Both the position numbers and the translations under genes were made by a program. Positions 14,336 to 22,005 of a DNA stretch of 64,000 bases are shown in pieces. Position 1 is the first letter of the stretch, and every line of letters starts with the position of its first letter. The notes under the pieces were generated by a model. That model made no database searches. It saw only the letters and a list, made by a program, of their open reading frames with translations, and was not told where the DNA came from. The stretch comes from Hydrogenobacter thermophilus TK-6. Its GTDB lineage: Bacteria > Aquificota > Aquificia > Aquificales > Aquificaceae. The stretch spans positions 496,001 through 560,000 of the forward strand of contig NC_013799.1 of NCBI RefSeq assembly GCF_000010785.1, read 5' to 3'.

Positions 14336-15916
14336 GTGGTAGAGAAGATAATAGGCCCTCCAGGAACTGGGAAAACGACGCAGGTGGTAAAAAGAACTGC
14401 AGAACTTGTAGGCCGCGGTGAGGTCAGGACTGATAAAATATGCGCTACTTCGCTGACAAGAGCCACAAAGTGGGCTCTCTTAGGAAAATTTCGCTCTAAG
14501 GGGGTCAACATAGGCGAGGAGAACATAAGAACGCTTCACTCTTGGGCATACAAGAGCTTTCTAAAAGATGGAAAGAAGCCACGCATCGTAAGTCAGAAAG
14601 AAATAGCTGAGTTTTTTAAAAACAAAGGTTTTGAGTATGAAATTCCTGACACAAGTGGGCAGGAAAACGAATATGCGGTTTATGAAACGGGGAAAGATGG
14701 AAACAGGCTTTTACAGATGTTTAATTTGGCGAGGATTACATGGGATGGGGAAGCCCCTTTAAGGCACACAAAGATGGTTTATAAACAGGTGGAGCAAGAT
14801 TGTCCTGTTTCTTTCAGGACTTTTGTTTTGCTCTTTAAAGACTATATAAACTGGCTTAGGGACAACGATTTGTATGACTATACAAGACTACTGACGGAAG
14901 CCTTCAAGGGGGGTCTCTCTATTCAGGGGGACCTCCTCATACTTGATGAGTTTCAAGACCTCGGGAACCTGCACAACCTAATCGTAAAACGGTGGTTTGA
15001 GAACTTCAAATATGTCCTTGTGTGCGGCGATGACGACCAAGCCATCTTTACCTTTGCAGGCGCAACTCCAACCCACCTGATAAACCTACGGGGGGATAGA
15101 GAGTATGTCCTGCCTGTAAGCTATAGGCTACCAAGGGGAGTACATGAATTGGCTGAAGGGGTAATTAGTGCTAACAAGCAAAGAATACCGAAAACATTTA
15201 AGCCGAGGGATGAGACTGGAAGGGTCGACACACTTTTTAGCCTGGAAGACGCACTTGCCTTATTGCAGAATGGTGAAAAGAAAAGCCTTCTCCTTGCACG
15301 AAATAACTACTTTGTAGAACAGTGGAAGGAGATTTTGGATAGCTACAATATTCCTTATAAGGAAATTGGGAAACATGTTCCCATTCCCGCTCTCGCTACA
15401 CATCTAAGAACGCTTAAAAGGATTAAGGAAGGCAAACCCGTTGACGACAAAGACATAATAACTCTTATTGCTTACCTGAAGGGGGCTATAAGAAAGCTAA
15501 CGGGTAAAAAGCAGATAAGGACACACTTAATAGCGGAGATAGGAGAGTGTATAAAGAAGAGACAGTGGACAGGCACAGCGGGACAGGTAGCATACTGGAT
15601 ACTAACGCGTTCGCCTGAGGAACTGTTTACGGAACACGACGCCAAAGTAATAAAAAAATGGGAGAAAAGGGTGGAAGACCTCCATAAATGGCTAAACCCT
15701 GCTATACAGGTTGGGACAATACACAGCGCTAAGGGGCTGGAGGCGGACAGGGTGATTTTAGATACACGCATAACAAAAAAGGTAGTTGAAACCTTTATGC
15801 AGGAACCTGAGGCAGAAAGGAGAGTGCTTTATGTGGGTATAACAAGAGCTAAAGAGGAATTATACCTTCTACGGCTTGCGAAGTCTTACACATACGAACA
15901 CTTAGGGTTGCTGTGA
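14336..15916 (+). CDS. UvrD/Rep-like superfamily 1 DNA helicase
   Basis: 526 residues. Motif I GPPGTGKTT (about 7-15), motif Ia TSLTRATKWAL, motif II LILDEFQD, motif III VCGDDDQAIFTFAGA, motif IV SYRLPRGV, motif V VGTIHSAKGLEADRVIL and motif VI RRVLYVGITRAKEELYL are all present, so it should be an active ATP-driven helicase. No hexameric replicative helicase is encoded nearby, so this enzyme may unwind for phage replication. The GTG start at 14336 follows ATAGGAGGA. Confidence 0.9.
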   Translation: MVEKIIGPPGTGKTTQVVKRTAELVGRGEVRTDKICATSLTRATKWALLGKFRSKGVNIGEENIRTLHSWAYKSFLKDGKKPRIVSQKEIAEFFKNKGFEYEIPDTSGQENEYAVYETGKDGNRLLQMFNLARITWDGEAPLRHTKMVYKQVEQDCPVSFRTFVLLFKDYINWLRDNDLYDYTRLLTEAFKGGLSIQGDLLILDEFQDLGNLHNLIVKRWFENFKYVLVCGDDDQAIFTFAGATPTHLINLRGDREYVLPVSYRLPRGVHELAEGVISANKQRIPKTFKPRDETGRVDTLFSLEDALALLQNGEKKSLLLARNNYFVEQWKEILDSYNIPYKEIGKHVPIPALATHLRTLKRIKEGKPVDDKDIITLIAYLKGAIRKLTGKKQIRTHLIAEIGECIKKRQWTGTAGQVAYWILTRSPEELFTEHDAKVIKKWEKRVEDLHKWLNPAIQVGTIHSAKGLEADRVILDTRITKKVVETFMQEPEAERRVLYVGITRAKEELYLLRLAKSYTYEHLGLL

Positions 15917-15923
15917 GGGGAAT

Positions 15924-16388
15924 ATGAGTAGGATAATGACTATAGACCCGGGTTATTCCGCTCTGGGCTATGCTGTTGGGGAAGAAAATAAGCTGATAGA
16001 ATACGGAACTGTATATTTTAAAGGGAAGGAAGAAACAAGGCTGACGGAGATATACTTAAAAATAAAAGAGCTTATACAGAGGCACAACCCTGATACTGTC
16101 CTGATTGAGGATTACAGAGTTTACAAAGATGGATACAAGGGCAAACACAAGACTGCAATTGTGGTAGGAATAATCTGTGCTATTGCATATGAACACAAAA
16201 TTAAACCCACCTTTGTCTTTCATAACAGCTGGAAGGCTAAATTTCAGCGGGTCTATTTCACAATAGTAAATAGACTAAGCGAGGAATGGAAAAAGGCTTT
16301 GGGGGAAGGTAGTGAACACAGCAGAGACGCTGTAATGATGCTCCTACCTGAGGTGGTTAGTTTGAAAGCTTTGCTAAAAGGAGGGTAG
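15924..16388 (+). CDS. RuvC-like Holliday junction resolvase
   Basis: 154 residues with the RNase H-like RuvC fold: MTIDPGYSALGYAV with Asp8, VLIEDYR with Glu62, and C-terminal EHSRDAVMMLL with His132 and Asp135. Phage RuvC-like enzymes cut branched DNA before packaging and after recombination. It follows the helicase after 7 bases with the site GAGGGGAAT. The length is close to cellular RuvC. Confidence 0.85.
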   Translation: MSRIMTIDPGYSALGYAVGEENKLIEYGTVYFKGKEETRLTEIYLKIKELIQRHNPDTVLIEDYRVYKDGYKGKHKTAIVVGIICAIAYEHKIKPTFVFHNSWKAKFQRVYFTIVNRLSEEWKKALGEGSEHSRDAVMMLLPEVVSLKALLKGG

Positions 16389-16390
16389 CA

Positions 16391-16579
16391 ATGTTGAAGG
16401 AGTTCTATAAGCGTGGGCAGAGGGTCAGACATACAAAAATAGGTGAAGTCTTAACCGTCGTCCGAGACGAAGGGGGTGTGAAGGTTGTAGTAAGGGACAA
16501 ATACGGGCTGGAGCTGGAAGTATTGAGGGATAACCTTGTGCCTTCAGGGGGTTGTGAGAATGATAGCAGTTCTTGTTAG
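16391..16579 (+). CDS. Small hypothetical protein, SH3/KOW-like
   Basis: 62 residues. The middle (GQRVRHTKIGEVLTVVRDEGGVKVVVRDKYGLELEVLRDNL, read in pieces) looks like a small beta-barrel that controls nucleic acid or protein contacts, with a Cys/Ser tail. It starts two bases after the resolvase stop with the site GGAGGG and overlaps the next gene by 20 bases. The function is unknown. Confidence 0.6.
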   Translation: MLKEFYKRGQRVRHTKIGEVLTVVRDEGGVKVVVRDKYGLELEVLRDNLVPSGGCENDSSSC

Positions 16580-17363
16580 CGGTGGGAAGGATAGCACAGC
16601 AACGCTTCTTGTAGCTCTGGAGAGGTTCCCGAAGGAGAGAGTTATTCCCATCTTTACGGACACAGGCTGGGAAAGTTCTATTACATATGCGTATCTTAAT
16701 TATCTTGAAACGAAGCTCAGTATTGAGATAGTCAGGCTCAAAAGTAGAAAATGGCAAGACCTTCTCACATGCATCAAAGAGAAAAAGATGTTCCCACATG
16801 GCAATCAGAGGTTTTGCACCTACCACCTCAAGCTTATACCGACTGCTGAATTCTTAGCTGAACATCCAGAGATAGAGGAAGTATGGCTTGGAATAAGAGC
16901 ATCCGAGAGCTTCAGAAGAGAGAAGAAATACGGAGACCTTACACCTGAAGACACTTACTCTTATGTAGAAACTGCCACGGGTTTGCCCGCAGAGTTAAGG
17001 CAGAAGATAAAGCACCTTAGAGCCCGCCTCCCAATCGTGGACTGGACAGAGGAAGAGGTTTTCAGGTTCCTGAAAGAAAAGGGAATAGAGAGAAACCCGC
17101 TCTACGATATGGGACACTCCCGTGTGGGCTGTTATCCCTGTATTCTCGGAGGACTTCGGGAGTGGAAAGCGTGCTGGAAGACGGAAGAGGGAAGAGCAAA
17201 TATCCTCAAGCTCATAGAGTTAGAGAAGGAACTGAGAGAAATGGGCTACAATGGACGGATAAAAGATAACTACGATGGGGAGAAGCTCTTGAGGCTCTTG
17301 AAGATGGAAGATGTCCAGGGAGACCTGTTTAAGGAGGAAACTTGTGAGTTTTGCAAGGTTTGA
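16560..17363 (+). CDS. PP-loop ATPase of the PAPS-reductase/DndC-like group
   Basis: 267 residues. The PP-loop SGGKDS (7-12) is followed by a Rossmann-type core (IFTDTGWE). Cys86, Cys191, Cys194 and Cys205 (FCTYH, GCYPC, AC) could hold an iron-sulfur cluster, and CEFCKV ends the protein. Families with this layout activate sulfate or modify DNA or RNA with sulfur. Lying in a phage replication operon without a sulfate pathway, a nucleic-acid modification role is more plausible, but no DndA/D/E partners are present. The ATG at 16560 follows CAGGGGG. Confidence 0.7.
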   Translation: MIAVLVSGGKDSTATLLVALERFPKERVIPIFTDTGWESSITYAYLNYLETKLSIEIVRLKSRKWQDLLTCIKEKKMFPHGNQRFCTYHLKLIPTAEFLAEHPEIEEVWLGIRASESFRREKKYGDLTPEDTYSYVETATGLPAELRQKIKHLRARLPIVDWTEEEVFRFLKEKGIERNPLYDMGHSRVGCYPCILGGLREWKACWKTEEGRANILKLIELEKELREMGYNGRIKDNYDGEKLLRLLKMEDVQGDLFKEETCEFCKV

Positions 17364-17373
17364 AAGCGGTAAT

Positions 17374-17504
17374 GGGAGTTCCCCTCCCGTGGCGCCAGCC
17401 GCAATTGCTCCCCCCCGCCGTCAAGGGCGTGTGGCGGGCACGTCCGAGCCGAGGAGGACAGGGGAAGTGCCCTGATTACCCGCCCCTCCCTCGGCAGGCG
17501 GGGG
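17374..17504 (+). ncRNA. GC-rich structured RNA candidate
   Basis: This gene-free stretch is far richer in G and C than its surroundings. It can form GGGAG/CTCCC (17374-17378/17384-17388), CCCGCC/GGCGGG (17414-17419/17433-17438), GTCC/GGAC (17442-17445/17456-17459), AGGG/CCCT (17460-17463/17470-17473) and CCCGCC/GGCGGG (17479-17484/17497-17502). GC-rich islands in AT-richer thermophile DNA often mark structured RNA. It could be an independent RNA, a leader of the 17522 gene or a small repeat element. Confidence 0.4.
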
Positions 17505-17521
17505 ATTAAAGGAGGTGTAAG

Positions 17522-17812
17522 ATGAGGGAAGAAAAAACGCTAAAGATCAAAGCTAAGAGCGATTTTGAAATCAAGATTCTCCGCAAGATCATAAACGGAG
17601 AAATGAACGGTTTTATCAGGGGCGACTATCTCTATTACGAAGCGGGAAATGGTTTTCTATGGATCAGGGTTGAGGTTGAGATAGAAAAAGAAGCAGAGGA
17701 GGGTCGGATGAAAGAGATAACCTTCATAGATCTGATCAAAGCTCTCGTGTGGTTTCTGGTTTTGCTGGTGTTTATGGTTCTGGTAGTGGTAGTGGTGAGT
17801 AAGGTTATTTAA
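17522..17812 (+). CDS. Small C-tail-anchored membrane protein
   Basis: 96 residues, not recognised. A soluble N-terminal part (about 1-70) with alternating strands and charged residues is followed by one strong hydrophobic helix (LIKALVWFLVLLVFMVLVVVVV), so it is probably anchored by its C-terminus with the N-terminus in the cytoplasm. The start follows AAGGAGGTGTAAG. It is placed between the structured region and the phosphoesterase gene. Confidence 0.6.
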   Translation: MREEKTLKIKAKSDFEIKILRKIINGEMNGFIRGDYLYYEAGNGFLWIRVEVEIEKEAEEGRMKEITFIDLIKALVWFLVLLVFMVLVVVVVSKVI

Positions 17813-17824
17813 GGAGGGTTGTGG

Positions 17825-18772
17825 ATGGAGGAGCTTGTAGCAAAAGCTTTAGAGTTAGCGAGGGAGGGGCTACCTTCCCGCAGAAAGCTTATGGAAAAGC
17901 TAAAAGTTTCCGAGGCTCTGGCGAGAGAAATAAGGGCAATAGTGAAGTATCTCATGATGAAAAACGGGAGTGAGCCGATAAGCTTTGACCTAAACCCTGT
18001 GGACATTATAGACATCCCAGAACCTCTGGACAAAAACGATAGGGGACCATACAGGTTAAAGGGATACAGAAGAATAGGCGTTATCTCGGATGTGCATTTC
18101 CCTTATCACGATAAGACTGCGCTCAAGACCGCATTAAAAAAGCTTTATGAACTGGAAATAGACACGCTGGTGATGAATGGGGACATTGTGGACTTTTATT
18201 CTGTTTCCTTCTGGGAAAGGAGACCTGACAGGCGGAACCTTCAAAAGGAAAGAGAACTTGCCCTGATGGCTTTTGATCGGATAAGGAAGATCTTTCCTGA
18301 TGCTGAAATAATCTATAAGGAAGGGAATCATGAAGAGAGGCTTGCGAGGTTTTTATCACGAAAAGCCCCCGAACTCTATGACATAGAAGAACTTCAAACA
18401 GATACTTTTTTGAGACTCAAAGATTTTGGCATCGTTTACGTCAAGGAGAAAAGAAGAATTGAAGCGGGGGAGCTGGACATTATACACGGGCATGAATACA
18501 GAAGCTTTGCAAGTGTAAACATAGCTATCTCTTACCTGAGAAAGTCATTCAGAAACATCCTGATTGGACACTTCCACAGGAGACAGGAGGACACAAAGAA
18601 AGACATAAGGGACGAGCTTTCGGGAGCTTGGGTCGTGGGTTGCCTTTGCGATCTCAAGCCCGACTACTCCCCTAACAACGAATGGACGCACGGGTTTGCT
18701 TTTGTGGAGCTTTTTGAAAACAAGCATTTTCAGGTCAGAAACTTTTTAATACAGGGGGAGGAGGTGTTTTAA
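17825..18772 (+). CDS. Calcineurin-like metallophosphoesterase
   Basis: 315 residues. An N-terminal helical segment of about 75 residues (possibly HTH-like, LPSRRKLMEKLKVSEALAREI) precedes a phosphoesterase domain with every metal motif: SDVHFPYHD, NGDIVDFY, EGNHEERLARF, HGHEY and GHFHR. Substrates in phages range from nucleic acid ends to cyclic nucleotides, and none can be chosen here. The ATG at 17825 follows AAGGAGGG by 6 bases. The stop overlaps the next start. Confidence 0.85.
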   Translation: MEELVAKALELAREGLPSRRKLMEKLKVSEALAREIRAIVKYLMMKNGSEPISFDLNPVDIIDIPEPLDKNDRGPYRLKGYRRIGVISDVHFPYHDKTALKTALKKLYELEIDTLVMNGDIVDFYSVSFWERRPDRRNLQKERELALMAFDRIRKIFPDAEIIYKEGNHEERLARFLSRKAPELYDIEELQTDTFLRLKDFGIVYVKEKRRIEAGELDIIHGHEYRSFASVNIAISYLRKSFRNILIGHFHRRQEDTKKDIRDELSGAWVVGCLCDLKPDYSPNNEWTHGFAFVELFENKHFQVRNFLIQGEEVF

Positions 18773-19107
18773 TGAGACTGTTTAAAGAGTTGAGCGATAG
18801 CGAGCTTTTGTACTGCAGGGAGATTGCAAAGAAGATAAGAATAGCAAACAGAAAATACGAAAGGGCCTGCGAAATTTTAAACGGGGGGCGTTCGGTGATA
18901 ACGATCGGGCAGGGTAAACCTGCGAAAAACCATGTGGAAAACGCTTATGTGAACAAGGTTGTCTGGCAAGAGTTTCTTTCCGCTCTGGATGAAAGCGAGA
19001 AAAAGCTTGTTGAAGAAATTGTGGAGGGGCTGGACTACTTTACAAAGGATGAACTTCTAATGCTGGGTAAGATAAACAGCACGGGGCAAATGCTGGGGCT
19101 GTGGTAG
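18772..19107 (+). CDS. Hypothetical protein at the end of the early right operon
   Basis: 111 residues, not recognised. Helical and charged, with a middle segment NGGRSVITIGQGKPAKNHVENAYVNKVVW. The fold may resemble small phage terminase-associated or HNH-less packaging proteins, but no motif is clear. Its start overlaps the phosphoesterase stop. It is the last rightward gene before the opposing cassette; the stops are 21 bases apart with no clear terminator. Confidence 0.6.
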   Translation: MRLFKELSDSELLYCREIAKKIRIANRKYERACEILNGGRSVITIGQGKPAKNHVENAYVNKVVWQEFLSALDESEKKLVEEIVEGLDYFTKDELLMLGKINSTGQMLGLW

Positions 19108-19128
19108 AGCCATCCGAATTATGGGTTA

Positions 19129-19659
19129 TTACGATTTGAGATGGCGGTGCAGATCTATCAGATATTCTAAAGCTTCTATTAAAGTTGGGTCTTTATTCGT
19201 CGTTGTCAAAAGAGCTTTTCGTGTTTTGTTTTTGTATGCACGAAGAACGAGAAGTCGCTTTTTCTTTACAAGTGTAAGAGAAGAAGCTGAAAGGATTTCG
19301 GGGAGTTTTTTGAAGAGCTGAGCTTTCTTAAGGAGGGTTTGGTCTATGTATTTTAGCAAAACATCAAGGGGGTAGTAGGTTATCTCAAGTTCTTCTGAAG
19401 TAAAGTCTTTACTCGTGATAGTTATACTCGTCTGTATCGGTGAAAAACGAAGGGAGATAGGAATTTCAAAATCGGGGGGCAGGTCTTTTAAGTGTTGTTG
19501 TATCGTTTTTCTAAGGTTTTCTTCTACCTCCTTTAGCTTCCCCTCCCCCACAAGCTTAACAGCCTCCCCCCTTGTGAGGGAGAGGCTTGTGTATGTAGGA
19601 GGTTCTTCGTGTAAATACTTGACGAGTTCGTATTTGAAAAGAGCTTCATTAAAGCTCAT
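19129..19659 (-). CDS. Hypothetical protein, last gene of the leftward cassette
   Basis: 176 residues, not recognised. It begins MSFNEALFKYELVKYLHEEP. A central beta-rich part (ISLRFSPIQTSITITSKDF) and a basic helical C-terminal part (KKKRLLVLRAYKNKTRKALL) suggest a soluble protein that could bind nucleic acid. The start follows GAGGAGG and overlaps the upstream gene by 4 bases. Confidence 0.6.
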   Translation of the reverse strand: MSFNEALFKYELVKYLHEEPPTYTSLSLTRGEAVKLVGEGKLKEVEENLRKTIQQHLKDLPPDFEIPISLRFSPIQTSITITSKDFTSEELEITYYPLDVLLKYIDQTLLKKAQLFKKLPEILSASSLTLVKKKRLLVLRAYKNKTRKALLTTTNKDPTLIEALEYLIDLHRHLKS

Positions 19660-20030
19660 GAGGATCCTCCTCTGAAGAATTTTAAGACATCCCCCCTGTA
19701 ATGTTTTGGGTCTATGTTAGGGAAGTGCTTTACGAGGTGTTCATACTGTTTTACGATCTCATACTCTTCGTCTTCCTTCAGAAGCTCTTCTCCTTTAGCT
19801 TTGCGGAGAAGATAGTTATAAAGGAATATGAAAAGCCCCTTCTGCACCTCAACCTCTTCAACCTCTTTGCCGAAAAGGGAGAGGAATATCTCTCTGAATG
19901 TCTCTTTAGAGAGCTCCTTTTCAAAGGGTAAAAGGTATCTCTTTAGAACCCCGAGTCTCTCCCTCGCTTCTTTCCTTGAAAGGGGGGAGACGAATTTGTA
20001 AGCGGTTATTACAACTTCTGCGTTAAGCAT
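19656..20030 (-). CDS. Hypothetical protein of the leftward cassette
   Basis: 124 residues, not recognised. A helical, strongly charged protein (EVEEVEVQKGLFIFLYNYLLRK, then EDEEYEIVKQYEHLVKHFP) ending KFFRGGSS. The ATG at 20030 lies 7 bases after GGAGGTG. An earlier in-frame ATG lies inside the upstream gene without a site. It overlaps the upstream gene by 8 bases. Confidence 0.6.
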   Translation of the reverse strand: MLNAEVVITAYKFVSPLSRKEARERLGVLKRYLLPFEKELSKETFREIFLSLFGKEVEEVEVQKGLFIFLYNYLLRKAKGEELLKEDEEYEIVKQYEHLVKHFPNIDPKHYRGDVLKFFRGGSS

Positions 20031-20877
20031 TTTGTAGCACCTCCTCAAAAACATTACCCTTCAGGCAGTTCAGCTTCACGAGAGGCTTTCCCTCTTTCTT
20101 CAGGAAGAGAACATCCCCCTCCTTCGTGAGAACCGCAAGGGCTACAGAGGGGGAGGGCTGAATAACGATTCTATCGATTGTCCTCTTCAGCTCTTCGTCC
20201 CTGAGATGCTCGTTTCTCACGACAACAACGGACTTTCTCGGAGAGGTAGAAATGATAGACTCGTAGATAGAGTGAACGAAGCATGAGGTATAAGGATTGT
20301 TAAACTTCTCCTGAATCTTTTTACAGAATTCGCACTTGTCATATCTGATGTGGGTTATGTAGGGATTCTCAGGATCGGGTTCTGTTGTTTTTTCGATCGT
20401 CTCATCTCCATCTATTACCCTTTTAGCGGATTTGAGAAGAGATTCCACTTTTTCTATATCTTTTGGGGTTGGCTCTTGGGGATCATACGATTCTATCGTG
20501 TAGTTCTCATACACCTTCCCCTTCGTAGCGTCAAGTATCAAGATAGCTTGTCTTCTTACGATCTTCCACCCCTTGTGAACCGAAGCGGGATACCAGTCCA
20601 GCATCCCTTCAACCTTTAGTTTTCCCTTTTCCCACTCCTCCCTTTCCCTTGCTGAGAGCCAGACAATCGCTATTTTCGAGGGATCATACACTATCAATTC
20701 AGGGTATTGACCTCCCGTAAGGGTGTATTCCCAGCCTTCCTGTGACAGCTCAGGGATCTCTTCGATCCCCTTAAGAACATATCCTCCCTTCTTGTTATCC
20801 CACTCTTCCGGGTTCCTGACCTCCGAGGAGTAAACCCTATAACCTTCTGCTTCCTTGACAAGCTTCCAGATCTTCAT
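20023..20877 (-). CDS. Hypothetical protein with a CxxC motif, central gene of the leftward cassette
   Basis: 284 residues, not recognised. The N-terminal half is rich in Trp, Tyr and Glu (GWEYTLTGGQYPELIVYDP). A Cys cluster CEFCKKIQEKF ... TSCFVHSIYES at about 182-204 could bind a metal, and the C-terminal part is beta-rich. The start has the cassette-typical site AAGGAGGTAGAGCT before ATG and is preceded by GC-rich hairpins. This is the largest protein of the cassette and the best target for structure prediction. Confidence 0.65.
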   Translation of the reverse strand: MKIWKLVKEAEGYRVYSSEVRNPEEWDNKKGGYVLKGIEEIPELSQEGWEYTLTGGQYPELIVYDPSKIAIVWLSAREREEWEKGKLKVEGMLDWYPASVHKGWKIVRRQAILILDATKGKVYENYTIESYDPQEPTPKDIEKVESLLKSAKRVIDGDETIEKTTEPDPENPYITHIRYDKCEFCKKIQEKFNNPYTSCFVHSIYESIISTSPRKSVVVVRNEHLRDEELKRTIDRIVIQPSPSVALAVLTKEGDVLFLKKEGKPLVKLNCLKGNVFEEVLQNA

Positions 20878-20906
20878 AGCTCTACCTCCTTCCCGCCTTA
20901 GTTTTT

Positions 20907-20978
20907 CCCTCCCCAGCGGCGGGAACTGGGGAGAGGGAGGAACCCCTCCAGCCTGTCCCCCAACGAGGGAGGGACAGG
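20907..20978 (-). other. Strong GC-rich hairpins in the cassette leader
   Basis: In the 111 bases between two cassette genes, TCCCCAG/CTGGGGA (20910-20916/20926-20932, extendable by CCC/GGG) and CCTGTCCC/GGGACAGG (20952-20959/20971-20978) form two stable hairpins. They could stabilise or separate message segments, act as an RNA regulator, or be a small repeat. No U-tract follows on the - strand, so simple termination is unlikely. Confidence 0.5.
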
Positions 20979-20988
20979 GAGCAGGGAG

Positions 20989-21312
20989 CTAAAACTCAAG
21001 CCCATCGAGTTCTTCGAGCGTTTCTTCTATCAACTCTTCAAGTCTCTGTAGCCTGGCTCTTTTGCCCCACTCGCGAGGCAGCCAGTCCTCAAGGAAGGAT
21101 GGACAAAACCGCCTCACAACAGCTCCCCTGCCAATAAAATGACTCCGCACATACATCTCGTCATCCACGGGGTCATACTGTAGAAAAACGGGCGCAGCGT
21201 CGGTGCTGTTTCTTTCGAGAAGATATAGTATCTCTTCGAGTAGTTCTCTTTTCTGTTTCTTGCTAAGCTTCCTCCATGCCTCTGCTATAACTTCTTTTCT
21301 GACCGTCCTCAT
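20989..21312 (-). CDS. Hypothetical charged protein of the leftward cassette
   Basis: 107 residues, not recognised. It begins with a basic helix (MRTVRKEVIAEAWRKLSKKQKRELL), has a short beta segment (VFLQYDPVDDEMYVRSHFIG) and ends in an acidic helix (LEELIEETLEELDGLEF). It is the first gene after the palindromic promoter at 21373-21401 and its leader holds a CCCC-GAAA-GGGG hairpin (a GNRA loop on the RNA). The start follows AAGGAGGTAGAGCT. Confidence 0.6.
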   Translation of the reverse strand: MRTVRKEVIAEAWRKLSKKQKRELLEEILYLLERNSTDAAPVFLQYDPVDDEMYVRSHFIGRGAVVRRFCPSFLEDWLPREWGKRARLQRLEELIEETLEELDGLEF

Positions 21313-21372
21313 AGCTCTACCTCCTTTTGGGCTAACTCCCCTTTCGGGGTTGTTGCCCTATTCCTGTATATT

Positions 21373-21401
21373 ACTATACCCCATCAAGGGTATATTGTCA
21401 A
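21373..21401 (-). promoter_or_regulatory. Promoter with palindromic operator for the leftward cassette
   Basis: On the - strand TTGACA (21401-21396), a 17-base spacer and TATAGT (21378-21373) form a strong promoter. A perfect inverted repeat TATACCC-N6-GGGTATA (21375-21394) fills the spacer and covers part of the -10, so a dimeric repressor bound there would block transcription. The box differs from the pL/pR operators, so another regulator is implied. Confidence 0.7.
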
Positions 21402-21895
21402 GTCCCTTTTTTATGATCTTCGTCATATTCTGTAAAATTGTATAGAAGGCTTGAGAGACTAAGGTCGGCGTATCTTTCTGCTGTTTTCTCTATGAACTTC
21501 TCACGCCATTTTCCTATTCCTTTCGTGCGCGCACTTTTTACATACTCACGGATTTTTTCAAGATTACTCAGTTTAAAAACGGGAACGGAATACTTCTGCA
21601 GGAGTTTCTCATTTGCATAAACCCAGAAAGGAAGGGGAACTAAACGGAAGCCTTTCCACCTTATAAGGGGAGGGTATTTGTTTGTTATAGCAAGCTGTAA
21701 ATAGCTTGTGAGCGGGACTATAACATTCAGATCTCCTTCTTTTTTCAGAACAAGTATGAATTCTGGAGGGGTCATGAAAAACATCCTGACCTGTCCCTCC
21801 TCAGACTCTACCCTCTCCTCTTCTTTTACTTCAAACATATCTTTCCCGAGGCTCTTCTCGTAAAGCCTGTAGAGCTTCTTTTGCAGGTCACTCAT
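21398..21895 (-). CDS. Hypothetical protein, first gene of the leftward cassette
   Basis: 165 residues, not recognised. It begins MSDLQKKLYRLYEKSLGKD. A beta-rich middle (MFFMTPPEFILVLKKEGDLNVIVPL) is followed by aromatic and Pro-rich WKGFRLVPLPFWVYANE and a helical tail. The ATG at 21895 follows GGAGGTGCAAAC; the longer upstream frame has no site. The stop lies next to the -35 of the cassette promoter. Upstream lies the transposase remnant, which may have cut off its original promoter. Confidence 0.6.
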   Translation of the reverse strand: MSDLQKKLYRLYEKSLGKDMFEVKEEERVESEEGQVRMFFMTPPEFILVLKKEGDLNVIVPLTSYLQLAITNKYPPLIRWKGFRLVPLPFWVYANEKLLQKYSVPVFKLSNLEKIREYVKSARTKGIGKWREKFIEKTAERYADLSLSSLLYNFTEYDEDHKKGT

Positions 21896-22005
21896 GTTTG
21901 CACCTCCTTTTTTTCTATTTTTTAGATAACCCCCTTTTTCTGCAAAATCTGACACTTCTTTATATATACTCAAAACTGATCTTAATCATATTTCAAAAGT
22001 GCTGA

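Noticed and set aside
11737..19107. PolA-type phage polymerase as known from other Aquificales viruses
   Set aside because: No family A polymerase motifs occur; replication genes here are AEP primase, UvrD-like helicase and RuvC-like nuclease.
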